Assembly: GCA_025617745.1 (NCBI GenBank)
Contig: CM046870.1
Location: 2,857,285 to 2,921,284, forward strand
Direction of reading: 5' to 3'
Origin: Heliocidaris erythrogramma
Lineage: Eukaryota > Echinodermata > Echinoidea > Camarodonta > Echinometridae
DNA: 64,000 nt
The notes beneath the pieces are model-generated. The model did no database searches. It was not told where the DNA came from and saw only the letters and a program-made list of their open reading frames with translations. Made by a program: the position numbers and the translations under genes. Positions 32,690 through 44,856 of the stretch are shown here, in pieces (within the stretch, counting starts at the first letter, position 1; every line of letters starts with the position of its first letter).

Positions 32690-34210
32690 ACAATTTTAAA
32701 TGATGTTTTTCTGTTAGCTAGGACCTTCAGCTATCAGAATCTGCTTGTTTGCCATAAAGTTGGTGGTGGGTGTGGCCACCAGGGCCGTTACCATGGTAAC
32801 GGATCAAGAAAAATATGAATTTTAGGAAAAGTCATATAATTCCAATTCACGAATCTAAGAATACTTGGTAAGCATCCTAATATATGTATTTTAAGGTGCC
32901 CAATCGGTTGCAACCATAATCAGAGCCATTTAAAGTTATGGGCGTGTCCAAAAATGGCCGTTACTATGGAAACGGTACCATAAAAAGTGGGTTTTTTTGA
33001 CAACTTTCTAAACTTATAAATGTGAAATAGCCAAAAAGGTGTATGCACAAGACTAAAGTATGTTTTTCTATTAGCTAGGACCCTCAGCTATCATAATCTG
33101 CCTATTTCATGTACAGTTGGTGGTGGGTGTGGCCTGTAGGACCGTTACTATGGTAACACACCAAAAATACTGGATTGTTAGAAAATACTGCATCTTTGTA
33201 ATTCAATAGCTATAAAATATATGGTAAGTATCCCATTATGTGTATTTCAAGCTGCCTGATAGATTGCAATCACAATCTGAGCCATTTAAAGTCATGGGCG
33301 TGTCAAAAAAAGGCCGTTGCTATGGAAACGGTCCAACAAAAAGCTGTTATTTGTGAAAAAATCTATAACTAACCATTACAAAATAGAAAGAAAAAAATGT
33401 CTGCACAGTCTTTGATAATGTTTTTATATTAGTTATGACCATCAGCTATCATAATTTGCTTGTTTGACATCAAAGTGGTGGTGGGCGTGGCCGCTAGGGC
33501 CGTTACCATGGTAACACATAGCGAAATACTGGAATTTAGAAAATACCGTATATTTGTCATTTAGTAAGGCCTCTAATATATGTATTTCAAGCTGTCCCAC
33601 TGATTCCAACCACAATCTGAGTCATTTGAAGTCATGGGCGTGTCAAAAAGGGCCGTTGCTATGGAAACGGTCCCACAAAATGCTGCTATTTGTGGAAAAT
33701 ATCTATGATTTATCAATACAAAAAAGAAAACAACTGTCTGCACAATCTTAAATCATGTTTTTCTGTTAGCTAGGACCTTCAGCCCTCATATTCTTCCTAT
33801 TTTACATAAAGTTGGTAGTGGGCGTGAGCACGAGAGTTGTTACCATGGTAATACACCAAGGAATTGAATTTTAGAAAATACTATATATATATCTGTAATT
33901 CAACATCACAAAAACAAATTGTACCCATATAACTATATGTATTTTGGGGTGCCCGTTTGATTGCAAGTAGAATCAGAGTCATTGGAAGTCACCGTCATGT
34001 CAAAACATGGCTGTTGCTATGGAAGCAATATGATAAAAATATTTCAACACAAAACAAAGAACAAGTGGTATATACAGCTTAAAGTGGTGTTTATCTGTCA
34101 GCTAGGACCCTCAGCTATCATAATCGAAAGCTTCCTAGTAGCCACAAAGTTGGTTGTGGGTGAGACTGTCAACGTAGCTACCATGGTAAGGCACCAAAAA
34201 ACAAGAGTTT
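32690..34210. repeat. Left-arm tandem array with X-box palindromes
   Basis: Four to five units share TGTTTTTCTGTTAGCTAGGA, GTTGGTGGTGGGTGTGGCC and two X-box-like palindromes. The first, GTTACCATGGTAAC or a near variant, is at 32787, 33144, 33502 and 33839. The second, GTTGCTATGGAAAC or a near variant, is at 32960, 33316, 33655 and 34013. Both fit the RFX-type consensus GTNRCC-N(0-3)-RGYAAC well or nearly so. Spacing between equivalent sites is 337-358 bp. Confidence 0.88.
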
Positions 34211-34215
34211 TAGAA

Positions 34216-34450
34216 TAATAGATAATAATATAAAATTGATCTTACTTAACCAGGATAACCACATCAGTAATATTACTGCCCTGCAACTATCATTGCCTTG
34301 TACACATTTCATACATCTGGGTCAAGCAAAACAAATGCGGGCAAAACACCTTGCCCAGGGATGTAAGCACCGATCAAGGATCGAATCCTAGAGCTCTCGT
34401 ATGAGAGTGAAAGGCCTTCACCAATATACCACAGTGCTTCCACCATGTAT
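34216..34450 (-). repeat. tRNA-derived SINE-like sequence
   Basis: On the - strand a GTGGTATATTGGTGAAGGCC (box A-like) is followed by AGGATTCGATCCTTG (box B-like). An unrelated body and a TTACTGATGTGGTTATCCTG tail, ending in a TTAAGTAAGATC-type 3' end, complete it. This is the layout of tRNA-derived SINEs. It sits inside the left part of the foldback unit. Confidence 0.55.
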
Positions 34451-34599
34451 TTGTAATGTAACGAAGTACAATGTAGGCATCTAGTTATACACAATTGAAG
34501 CTGCGCCTTTAATTGCAATCAAAAGCCGGATTAGTTTAGGTAAGTCATATAAAAATATGCCGTTGCTAAAGGAAAAGAATGATAAGAATATTGATTTTT

Positions 34600-36600
34600 T
34601 AAAAAGGGATATTTATGTATCTAAATAATGAATTATAAACAAGTGCAACTGTCCTATTGGTTCAAATCCAGATCAACAATATTTTCCAGGTTGGAGGCCT
34701 CAAGTTCATGCCTGGTAGGACACTTGCTATGACAAACGAAGATGCAAATGTTCAAATAGATATGCAAGGCTTCTGAAAATTAATTGTATTTTATAAGCCA
34801 ATTCATATTAAAAAGGTACCACTGTACTTAGAGATACTCTCATCTACTGTGCTGTCGTATTACAGTATTAACTTTGACCACTTGGTAGGTGTTGTACTGT
34901 GGCTGTGAGCACCAAAAGCATCTTTAAAATATTGGCATTTCAGAAAGTGGCATTGTTTTAAAACAATATAACAGTATAGACATGCTAGATATCTCCATTT
35001 CAAGCAGCCTGAATGATTGCATTGAAAATGTTAATCATTTATTCCCAATGATCATATCCAAATATGGTCGCTGCTAAGGCAGATTATGATCGAGAAATCT
35101 ATATTTAGAAAATAGTGGCATATTTCTGTGATTTCACAACACGAAAGATAATGTTAGTAATGATATATTTTTATAAAGTTAATTTCTGACTGTACTGCTA
35201 ACTACAATTAATGTGTCGGTTTTGAGTTCACAGTCATCTGTGAAATGATAACTGAGGTACATAAGTGTCCACACCCAGTTGACATGAGTAAGATCTACTT
35301 GTATTCCACTTTGCCCCTTCAAGGAGTTCTATAAATGGATGCCATTAGGAATCAGAAGTTAGATAGCATCCTTGGGATAGAGGTACGGAACATTTTCAGC
35401 AGAATTCCTCTAGCAGCAACACCCGCTACTTTGGATGAGGTTGAGGATTACCCATCAGAGTTATCATGAAGAACAGATACAATAAGGCATTGACAGACTT
35501 CAGAATTACATACCAAACTATACTAAGTAAATTTTAATTCCCTCTAGGGTGAAGTGAGAAATTCACTTATCATCTTCATCCTAACCATAGAGACATTACT
35601 CAAGTATTGCAAAAAAATGTATTCTCTTCTAACATAGTGGTGGAGGTATAGATGACACCTATATCTCCATCCTGAGTTCTGACTTTATTCTGCCAAACCA
35701 AACCGGAGGAGGGTTGGATAATCTCCTCACCATGACCTTCTTAGCCTGTGATTCAAGCCAGATAAGAGTGCCTCACCATATCAGACTTGTAAGAAAGTCA
35801 ACCAAGTTTTATTAAGAGAATACTCAGTTCAAGTAAGGCTGCAGAACGCCTTAAAGCTGTAAAAGATAGATAGACAAACCTGCTGGTGTTCACTAATTTC
35901 AAAATATTATGGACTTAGCCACTAAACTCTGCCAAAAATATACCCCATCCTTTATCCAACCATGCTTAAGGCAAGATAGTATTAGAGGAACAACCTCACA
36001 AACTATAGGCCATATCTCCTCTAAAGCCAAAAGAACTGCAGCTTAACTGTAAGGGCAACCAATATGTAAACTTATAGGTCTTATGGTCCCCAACACATCA
36101 AGTCCATGGCTAATATACATGTACCCCAATCATGCAAGTCATGAGAATGCTGAGCTGCAATTGGACCACAGGCCTTCTCAGTGACTTTTTTGAATACCTT
36201 CTAGCAAATATAAAAAAACTCCAGGCAGGTATCAACACTTCAGTCCTGGACTTGATCTATGATGAGGCACCCAAAATTCAATTCTTTGGCCCTGTTTCTG
36301 ATGAAGTCCAAATCCTAGACCACCTTGGCCATGCTGTTAATCCTTAATGAACATGCAGATTTCTTATGGGAAGGGTTAGGGGAAAGTATGCTAACTTCTA
36401 TTCCAATCTTCTCAAATTTATTTCAAGTAGACCGGTTATCATCTTATGAATACATTAGGTTCTGTGACTGAGGTGAATCCATTTATTAAGCCTCCATTGC
36501 CTCCCTCCCAACGCCAAGGCATAGAGGTGGAAGCATAACTACTCAAGTACAGCTAACCAGTTAGGATCAGCTGTGTCTTTGCAACATAATTGCTACTGTG
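34600..36600 (+). other. Unique centre of the foldback unit with possible coding remnants
   Basis: Broken open stretches on the + strand are protein-like but match no family I know. About 35338-35470 reads MDAIRNQKLDSILGIEVRNI and then RIPLAATPATLDEVEDYPSE. About 35646-35815 contains ILPNQTGGGLDNLLTMTF. About 36180-36345 contains TSVLDLIYDEAPKIQFFGPV. The pieces lie in order on one strand, so they may be debris of one gene, possibly the element's own. No catalytic motif is visible. Confidence 0.3.
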
Positions 36601-38310
36601 TAATAACAAAAATTTGTCACCTTTTTTTTTAAAATTGCTCAGTTTTCATTATAATACTACCATGGCAACAACCATGTTTTGACATTACTATGGCCTTAAG
36701 TGATTCGGAATATGACTGTAATTTAGTGTCATAACTCTGGAAGTTTATGATATGTATATCCAGACCAATATTTTGTGTTTTCTATTGTTGAAACAGAATA
36801 CATGTATATGCAATTTTCAAACAATTTCCAATATTTTGATGGTGCGTTGCCATAGTAATGGGGCTGGTGCTCACACCCACCATCGGCGTCAGTTTGAGAC
36901 CAAACGGATAATAAGAATTATAATCGTGTACCTGAATGTGACCTTGAAAGCACACAACAAAATTGCACTCAAAAGAGCTGCTTGAAATAGATGTAATGCC
37001 TACTAAATATTTTCATGTTGTTGAATTACACATATATGTTATTTCCTATCTTATTACCATGGTAACAGCCCGAGTGGTCACCCAGTATCCACCTTTGTGG
37101 CAGTCAGGGAGGATATGATATCCAGGGTCCTAGCTAACGTACAGGGGAAAAACATCATTTCAGGCTGTGGAGACCCTTACTTTATCAAGTGCATTGGATA
37201 TTTGCATATTTTTTCACTAATATTTATTAATTCACCATAACATTTCTATAGCAACAACCATGTTTTGACATGACGGTGACTTCCAATGACTCAGATTTAG
37301 CTGACAGATAAACACCATTTTAGGGTGTACATACACCTGTTCTTTGTTTTGTGTTGATTAATTTTTATCATACTGTTTCTATAGCAACATCCATGTTTTG
37401 ACATGACGGTGCCTTCCAATGTCTCTGATTCTACATGTACTTGCAATCAAACGGGCACCCCAAAATACATATAGTTAGATGGTTACAATTTGTTTTTGTG
37501 ATGTTGAATTATAGATATATAGTATTCTCTCAAATTCAATTCCTGGGTGGGTTACCATGGTAACAACCCTAGTGGTCACGTCCACGACCAACTTTATGTA
37601 AAATAGGAAGAATATGAGAGCTGAGGGTCCTACCTAACAGCATTTTGTGGGACCGTTTCCATAGCAACTGCCCTTTTTTTACACGTCCATTACTTCAAAT
37701 TGTGGTTGGAATCAGTGGGGGAGCTTAAATACATATATTAGAGCCCTTACCATCTATATTTCATGCTGCTAAATGACAAATATACGGTATTTTTTAAATT
37801 CCAGTATTTCGTTATGTTACCATGGTAACGGCCCTAGCGGCCTCGCCCATCATGAAATCTTTGGAAAACAGGCAGATTATGAGGGCTGAAGGTCCTAGCT
37901 AACAGAAAAACATGATTTAAGATTGTGCAGACAGTTGTTTTCTTTTTTGTATTGATAAATCATAGATATTTTCCACAAATAGCAGCATTTTGTGGGACCG
38001 TTTCCATAGCAACGGCCCTTTTTTTACACGCCCATGACTTCAAATGGCTCAGATTGTAGTTGGAGTCAGTGGGGCAGGTTGAAATACATATATTAGAGGC
38101 TTTACCATATATTTTATGCTGTTAAATGACAAATATACAGTATTTTCTAATTTCCAGTATTTCCTTATGTGTTGCCCTAGTGGCCACGCCCACCATGAAA
38201 TCATGCAGATTATGAGAGCTGAGGGTCCTAGCTAACATAAAAATATAATCTAAGATTGTGTAGACACCTCTCTGTCTATTTTATACTGATAAGTTTAGAT
38301 ATTTTTTCAA
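36600..38310. repeat. Right-arm inverted tandem array
   Basis: The same repeat as in the left arm runs in the opposite orientation. X-box palindromes are at 37053, 37551 and 37816 (GTTACCATGGTAAC or one mismatch), and GTTTCCATAGCAAC-type sites near 37655 and 38000. The best-conserved units show about the same length as in the left arm. The array resumes at 40716 beyond the nested element. Confidence 0.85.
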
Positions 38311-38464
38311 AATATGTGACCCGGCACCACAAAACCACCAATAAGTCGCAACCCATGATTTATTTGTAAACAGCTGAAATGGAAATTTGGGTTGGAAAAT
38401 TTTATTTTCGGACTTTTGGTTTTTCTGAAAGATCGTCCTTTTCTGTACCTTATATCAAAATCTG

Positions 38465-39265
38465 GAAGCTTAAAGGGGAATAAAAGGCAACAAAAATTAG
38501 CCTATAATCATGTAGATAATTGTCAGCCTATTACAAATAACTTGAAATTACTCATATTTGATTATTTAAGAAAGAGAACAGTGTCTCCAAAAGTTGCAGT
38601 TTCCTTGCTTGACATTATCCCATGGGGGCTGCCATTTTCTTTACAAAGTAATGTCAGAGCAGTTCTATTTGTGAGATACCCACTGACCTATACACTAGCT
38701 ACCATGACACTCATGATCAGCTACGGAATGCATGACACTGGATTTTCTCATAATAAACCATTTTAGTCATGTACATTCAAATGAAGATACTTTTATCCTG
38801 TCACTTAACCTATTTGTGTCAAGATATTTGGTTCAGCTGTTTCTTTTGTTAAGCAGGATTTGGCATGCACTTGTAAGTTGCTTGGTCTGACAAAGGTTTG
38901 TCAATTTTTCAAAGAAGTGACAAAGACCTACAACTGCTCTTAGATATCACCTGTGCGAGACAATGGGGGTACCAAGATGGCTGCCATTTTGCATGGGTGG
39001 CTTTAGTTGTCCAATAGCTATTCATTATGCAACATCTTATCCATTGTGTACAGGTAAATGGACATGTACCGCAATGACATCACAGTTTTTTCAAAATGGC
39101 AGCCCCCATGGGATAATATCTAGCAAGAAATCTGCAAACTTTAGAGAGACTGTTCTCCTTACTGAGTAATCAGATCAGAGTATTTTCAAGGTATTTTGAA
39201 CAGGTTGACAATTTTCCACATGATTATCAGCTAATGTATGTTGAGTATCATTCTCCTTTAAAACA
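38465..39265. repeat. Palindromic element inside the nested TIR element
   Basis: Left-arm segments near 38505-38660 (AATCATGTAGATAATTGTCA and ATTATCCCATGGGGGCTGCC) have inverted partners near 39085-39240. The total of about 800 bp has a central loop around 38770-39050. The apparent reading frame at 38392-38766 lies in this repeat and is not convincing as a gene. Confidence 0.7.
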
Positions 39266-39737
39266 CAGCAGAAGATGAGTTTTTAACAGTTTTTCTAGAC
39301 CAGTTTTTTTGCGTACAGCTTCGGTTTCTTCCTAATTCTTCGCCTTCCCGTATGATTTTTTTTTAATCGGTACCGCTCACCCTCGTAAAATCACTGCAAT
39401 CTCTCTATCATACTGATAGAAAGAATAAATTCTCAGTAATCTCATCATACTGATATTACAGATCATAAATAGCCGCGAAAGCAAATTACAGAGCAGTTTT
39501 AAGTTCCATTTCGATGACGAAACAGAGTCTGAAAAAGGATTTCGTTGCTAACGAACGATCAAGTTTATTCATGTTTAATAGCAAGGAAAGAGTATCTAAG
39601 TTCTATGTAAAACAAATTGCATATAAGTTAATCAATGTGAACAAGAAAAAAATAGGTTCTATATAAGTTAATTATAGGTTAAATTACAAGTTCAGTGTAT
39701 GATAACAAAATGACTACACAGGTAACAAACCAGTATT

Positions 39738-40206
39738 ATGTAAACAAATCTTTCGGCATATTACTCCCAGTGTTAAAGATCGTATGCTCGATCTGTAATG
39801 AAAAACACAAGTCAGAAAAAATTGGAACCAGCGGGATCTTTAACACTGGGAGTAATATGCCGAAAGATTTGTTTACAAATTAAAAATTCCTCCCCAGTCA
39901 AGCTTCTTCGTTTACTAACCATTGTCTACGGCGGACCGTTTGAATATTAATGAGTCAGAAAGAAGAGGATCTTGGGTATTTGAATCTAGTTCATCGTGAC
40001 TTGGCCGTGAACCAGAATAGCCTGGTGGTTAAGTCGCTGCCCGGCAAGCAGTAGATGACAGGTTCGAATCCCGCTGGTTCCAATTTTTTCTGACTTGTGT
40101 TTTTCATTACAGATCGAGCATACGATCTTTAACACTGGGAGTAATATGCCGAAAGATTTGTTTACAAATTAAAAATTCCTCCCCAGTCAAGCTTCTTCGT
40201 TTACAG
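39738..40206. repeat. Rearranged SINE: one inverted and two direct copies
   Basis: A segment that reads TAACACTGGGAGTAATATGC in the forward direction occurs at about 39840 and 40131, and in reverse complement at about 39760. The inverted copy and its direct neighbour form a perfect inverted repeat of about 41 bp (39739-39779 with 39834-39874). The right-hand copy is continuous with a tRNA-like head at 40009-40081, identifying the whole as a SINE that has been partly duplicated and inverted. Confidence 0.75.
40009..40081 (+). repeat. tRNA-like SINE head
   Basis: GAACCAG at 40009 can pair with CTGGTTC at 40074-40080 (acceptor-like). TAGCCTGGTGGTTAAGTCG fits box A, and GGTTCGAATCC (40061-40071) is a perfect box B. 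An anticodon-like stem GCTGC/GCAGT encloses CCGGCAA, where the position that should be U33 is C. The T-arm has mismatches. I therefore call it a tRNA-derived SINE head, not a tRNA gene. Confidence 0.65.
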
Positions 40207-41069
40207 TATTATGTAATAGGGAAAGACACCCCAATGGAGTGAATAGGCATTGTCTTGTGCATGTGTCAGGTCACTGAGGTGCGCTTAATCTCCCATTAGA
40301 ACACTCTCATTTGCATCATAATAACTTTCGAATGACTCAAGTTCACAATTTGAAGTCTTGGCAATAGAATGAATAAACTGTGCTTAACACTCCTACCAAA
40401 TATCAACCTAATCCGAAAATTCATTCATAGTGGGTGCTATGGCCTTTTGATTTACTCTATCGATTTTCTCTCTTGTTTTCTTACTCCGCACGCTTCAATA
40501 GGACCCAACTTTAGAGCTCATTTCCTCCCTATTTAATAACAGCAAACATCTCTTACAAGCTCCTTTCATTCGCTGAATTAAAAGGGTTAGAAAGTTTCAA
40601 TTATAATGAGTCATATATCATTTTAAAGCTGAGACTTTGATCTATCCAAATATGATAAAATCAGAAAAATTATTTTTTGCGACTTTTTGGTGGTTTTGTG
40701 GTGCCGGGTCACATATAAACTTTTTATGTTACCGTTTCCATAGTAACGACCATTTTTTGACATGACCGTGACTTTAAATGACCTAGATTTTGGTTTCAAT
40801 CAATCAGGAAACTCAAAATACATATATTTAGATGGTTACCGGTCATTTTTCAAATTTCTCAATTAGAAATATTAGGTATTTTAGTAAATTCCTATATTTC
40901 CTTGATGCGTTACCATGGTAACGGCCCTGGTGGCCACACCCACCACTAACTCTTTGGCAAACAGGCAGATTCTGATAGCCTAGGGTCCTAGCTACCAGGA
41001 AAACATCACAAAAAATTGTGCCTAAGGGGGGGGGGGGGGGGAGGGAGGTCTACGTTGGCCCATAGACTA

Positions 41070-41750
41070 CATGTGGTGTTTTGTTATTTTCTTATTAAGC
41101 TTTAAATACAGATGCATATACAGTATTAAATGTTTACTTGATTCTAAATGTAAATTAAAAGAGAGAAGGAATCAGAAATACTGAATTTGAATTACATGTA
41201 TAACGTCATTGGCAACAATAGTCAAATTTGACTGATTGCCGATACCATACAACGAAAGAAGAAGAAGAATCATAAACGTATCAGAGAAAGTCAGAGTTTC
41301 CGTGTACAAGTGGGACGGAATGTTCCCAAATTTGTGCCTTTCCGTTGAGTTTTACCACCGCCCATAGAGTGAGTTTAAATAATGAAATATTCAATACTTA
41401 TATAGTGAAGAATAAAAGTGTATCTGGATTAATGCAATGTTGAAATATAAGCTTGCAAGATTTTGTGTCGACGTGTCAAGTTGATTCGGTATGACTTGTG
41501 CGCAGGTCCATTAAATATTGCGTGTGCTGTTTGAATGTATCATGTACATTGTAACATTCGGTCGAATGTAAGGTATTGCTAAAAGGACACAAAGTTCAGT
41601 TTAAATTCCAATTTGACCCAGAGACACAAAGTATTGCACAGATGTGTTGAAACTGAGTGTGAATCAAGTGATGTACTTGATTGGATAATAAGCTAGGTTT
41701 TTAGGATGAAAAGTTAATTTAACAACAAATTGTAAGGATTGTTATTTTTG
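41070..41750. other. Intergenic DNA, no gene seen
   Basis: Apart from a short GAA run near 41250, nothing is recognised between the foldback unit and the T-rich 3' end of the LINE. Confidence 0.4.
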
Positions 41751-42539
41751 TGTTATTTTTTCTCTCTTTTTTTATCGCAATTTTTTTTTATCGCAATTTT
41801 TTATCTTTTTTGTTTTTACAAATTTTTTTAAATTCTTTTCTCTCAAACAAAATAACAAATGAAATTAAACATTTCATACAAAATTACAAATAACCTTTAA
41901 ACAAACATTACAAGTAAGGTTTCACATTCCATACATAAGTGCAAATAAATCTTCACATTAACATAATTGAAAGTAATGGTTTCACATTTTATACCAAGTT
42001 ATGACAAAGTTTCTCATCAACAGAATTGCAAACAAAATTATTTACAAAGTTATAACTTAGCATAATATATAATTGGCATAATACAATAATCAAGGAAAAT
42101 TATGTATGTACGTGTAATGTTAACTATAACTTTTGCCTGAAGAGAAAAGAATTATCAAGAACAGAAGAGAGAAAGGAAAATGGAGTGGCGGTGGTGTAGC
42201 CCCTCCCCCCCCTATAATCAACAAAAACGCAAAAAAAAAAAAAAAAAAAAAATCGAAACACCCACATACCCCACCCCCACCCCCCCCATCCATTACACAC
42301 CGCACTCACCTAAAACGCCACACATCCACACACACCGAGCTTCGAAGGTCCCCCCCCCCCCCGTAGGTGCACAAATCAGATCTGTGTTGCGTTTCCAGCG
42401 AGAGCAGCCAATGACTCGTGTTTTCCCCATTTCCTATAGTGATTATTTAGTGTTCCTCTCTGCTCAGCTATTTTTCTTTCTTCCTGTTTACTTTCTATTA
42501 CTTGTTTCTTAATATCTTGTAACGTCGGAGGCATCCCAT

Positions 42540-44854
42540 TCTTTTAACTGCAATTAAATATCATTACTTTATCAAAATTATAAGATGGTTTGACAACTGA
42601 TCTTTTGCTATACTGGAAGTTTGTATTCCCACATGAACCCCTTTCCACTCAATGCTTTTAATGTCTATATTATCAAAAAATGTCCACATTCTATCCAAAG
42701 GCGTCTTACTTTTTCACATAAAAAGAATAAATGTTCATATGTTTCTTCTTCTTTATTACAAAACGAACATGTATTACTTGCTTCAATTTTAAAGATAAAC
42801 AAATGTTTATTAGTATATACGAGGTTATAAATTAATTTAAACTGGAATTCTCTTAGCCTGCGATTCAGGGTGGACCTTCTAGGTGTCAAGAAAAAAAGTT
42901 GTATTTCTTTCCCTGAAGCATTATATAAGTGCTCAAGAATTACGTACCGCATATGATTGTTCTGTTCTAGTATTTAACAGAACTGTATAATATTCGCTTT
43001 GATGTTATATCCCACAGTGACAACTTTCTTTCATTAAAACAAAAGTCTAAATTTAATTCTGTATCTTCATCAGGGTAGTCATTCTTATTCAAAAAATTTT
43101 TCCACGTGAAAGGCACAGAATGAAACAAATTTTGTAATACATTAATTTCTGACATATTCAGTCCCTTACTCAAAAAATCATTGATGGACTTCAAATTCCC
43201 TACTTCATCTACAATATGATGTATTTTAAATATATTTTTAAGAAAAAGGTTTTCCGTCAACACGAATAAATTTATTATTAAATAAAATCTCATTTCTTCT
43301 ATTACTTTCTCTTTTCAACAAAAGTGCTTTGGTGCAAAACCATGACTCCATCATATCTCTATAAAAAGCTGGAACAGCGAGATTAAGCACATTCAATGCA
43401 GTATTAGAAAAAAATATGAGCAAGCCACCCACTTTTCTGGTTTGATGTCTGAAGTAACGTTTGAAGTAACGTTTCCAACCCATATTAGATTCTCCCAGCA
43501 TGAGTCTTTTTAACCAAGTGATTCTTTGAGAGCGGATGAATAATCGAAAGTCCGTCAGTTTTAACCCCCTTTATTGTAGTCCAAATATAGTACCTCTCTT
43601 TTAATCTTATCCTTCCCAACCCACAAAAAATCAGAGATGATCACGTTAATATCTTCATAAACCCAATGCGGTACTGGCATAAGTGAGGAAACATACACTA
43701 ACTTCAAGTCTTCATTAACTGGATTTTGCCCATTAAAGTAAGGTCCCTTTGTTTCCACCAACAGAGCAGTCTTTTAATTTTACTCAGAATCTCTTTGTAG
43801 TTCAATTGTTTCTGCCTTATATATATGAAAAATATATACCTAATACTTTTATCACTGGCACTATTTTACCAAAAGGAGTTATAATATTCGAACTACTATG
43901 TTCCCATTAATAAAATGAAAGTTTTGTCTTTATTCATTTTTAGTCCAGATAAACTAGCAAAACGTTTAAATAAATTATCTAGCTTTTCAATCGATACAAG
44001 ATCTTTGATAAAAAGTGTCATATCATCTGCATATAATATTTGTTTGACATGTGTATCTTCCAAATTGATTCCATGAATTTCTTGATCCTGACGAATTGAA
44101 TGAGCGAGGGTCTCAATAAATAATATGAAGAGATAAGGAGAGAGGGGATCTCCCTGCCTTACTCCTCTACTGATACTGAAATATCCCGTTGACATATTTC
44201 CATTAAATACACAACTTTGCGCCTTATTATAGACAGTCCTAACCCACTTCCAAAATTATGATCCAAAACCGAATAATGTCAAAACATTTTGCAGAAAATT
44301 ATGTGAAACGGAATCAAAAGCCTTTTCGAAATCTACCGTCAACAAAAAAGCCTGTAAATTATTACGTGTAGTATGAAAAATCATATCGTCTATCAATCTA
44401 ATTGCCTCTCCAATATATCTCCCTTTTAAATATCCAACCTGATCTACCTTGATAATTTCATTTAATACCTTTTTAATTCTTCTTTTGAAAGAATTTTAGT
44501 TAAAATCTTGTAGTCAACATTTAACAAAGATATTGGTCTATATTTTTTTTTTTTGTAACGGGTCTTTTCACTCCTTTTGAATCAAGGTTATAATGGCCTG
44601 TTTTTGTGAAGAAGACAGTTCCTCTAGCTCAAAAGCTAAATTAATTGCTTCTACTAACATTTCTCCAATCTCCGGCCAAAACGTTACATAAAATTCTACA
44701 CTTAACCCATCATTACCTGGAGACTTATTACATTTCATTTCTTTTAAAACCGCCATGCATTCAGCTATATTAATTTTTCCTTCACATGATTCTTTAGACT
44801 CATCAGACAATTTCGGTAAACCGCCAAAAAATTTTCATCGGACGTATTAGAATG
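42540..44854 (-). pseudogene. LINE ORF2 reverse transcriptase and carboxyl end (copy 1)
   Basis: Motifs recognised: CNKSPGNDGLSVEFYVTFWP (44568-44810), RGVRQGDPLSPYLFILFIE and ILYADDMTLFIKD with the catalytic YADD (43896-44195), then the KVGGLLIFFSNTALN stretch (43238-43501). Near the end CSFCNKEEETYEHLFFLC (42665-42952) is a cysteine-histidine segment conserved in this LINE group. At least six frame breaks occur. Confidence 0.85.
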
Positions 44855-44856
44855 TA

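Larger units (their letters stand above)
38315..40713. mobile_element. Nested TIR element, copy 2 of the 482-1141 family
   Basis: TGTGACCCGGCACCACAAAA at the left edge is inverted at the right edge (TTTTGTGGTGCCGGGTCACA). TA lies immediately outside both ends and may be the target duplication. It is much larger than copy 1 because it contains a palindromic element (38465-39265) and a SINE complex (39738-40206). Sequence near 40430-40480 resembles the interior of copy 1 in reverse. No transposase was found. Confidence 0.8.
32646..41069. mobile_element. 8.4-kb foldback unit with tandem-repeat arms
   Basis: The outer ends TAGTCCATGGGCCA (32646) and TGGCCCATAGACTA (41056-41069) are inverted partners. 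They are followed inwards by a C10 (32674) or G16 (41026) run and by TTAGGCACAATTTT or its complement. The arms are arrays of a repeat of about 340-358 bp, direct in the left arm (32690-34210) and inverted in the right arm (36600-38310, continuing at 40716-41020). A TIR element (38315-40713) splits the right arm. CAT occurs on both flanks and may be a target duplication. No transposase is recognised. Foldback transposons have comparable architecture, usually with shorter subrepeats. Confidence 0.8.

Noticed and set aside
38392..38766. 124-residue reading frame as a gene
   Set aside because: It lies across a palindromic repeat whose other arm is at 39085-39265, and has no family pattern.
40009..40081. 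Functional tRNA gene
   Set aside because: Box B is perfect, but the anticodon loop lacks U33 and the T-arm is mismatched. The sequence continues into a repeated SINE body.
42120..42366. Glycine/proline-rich frames
   Set aside because: These come from C- and A-runs in the LINE 3' region.
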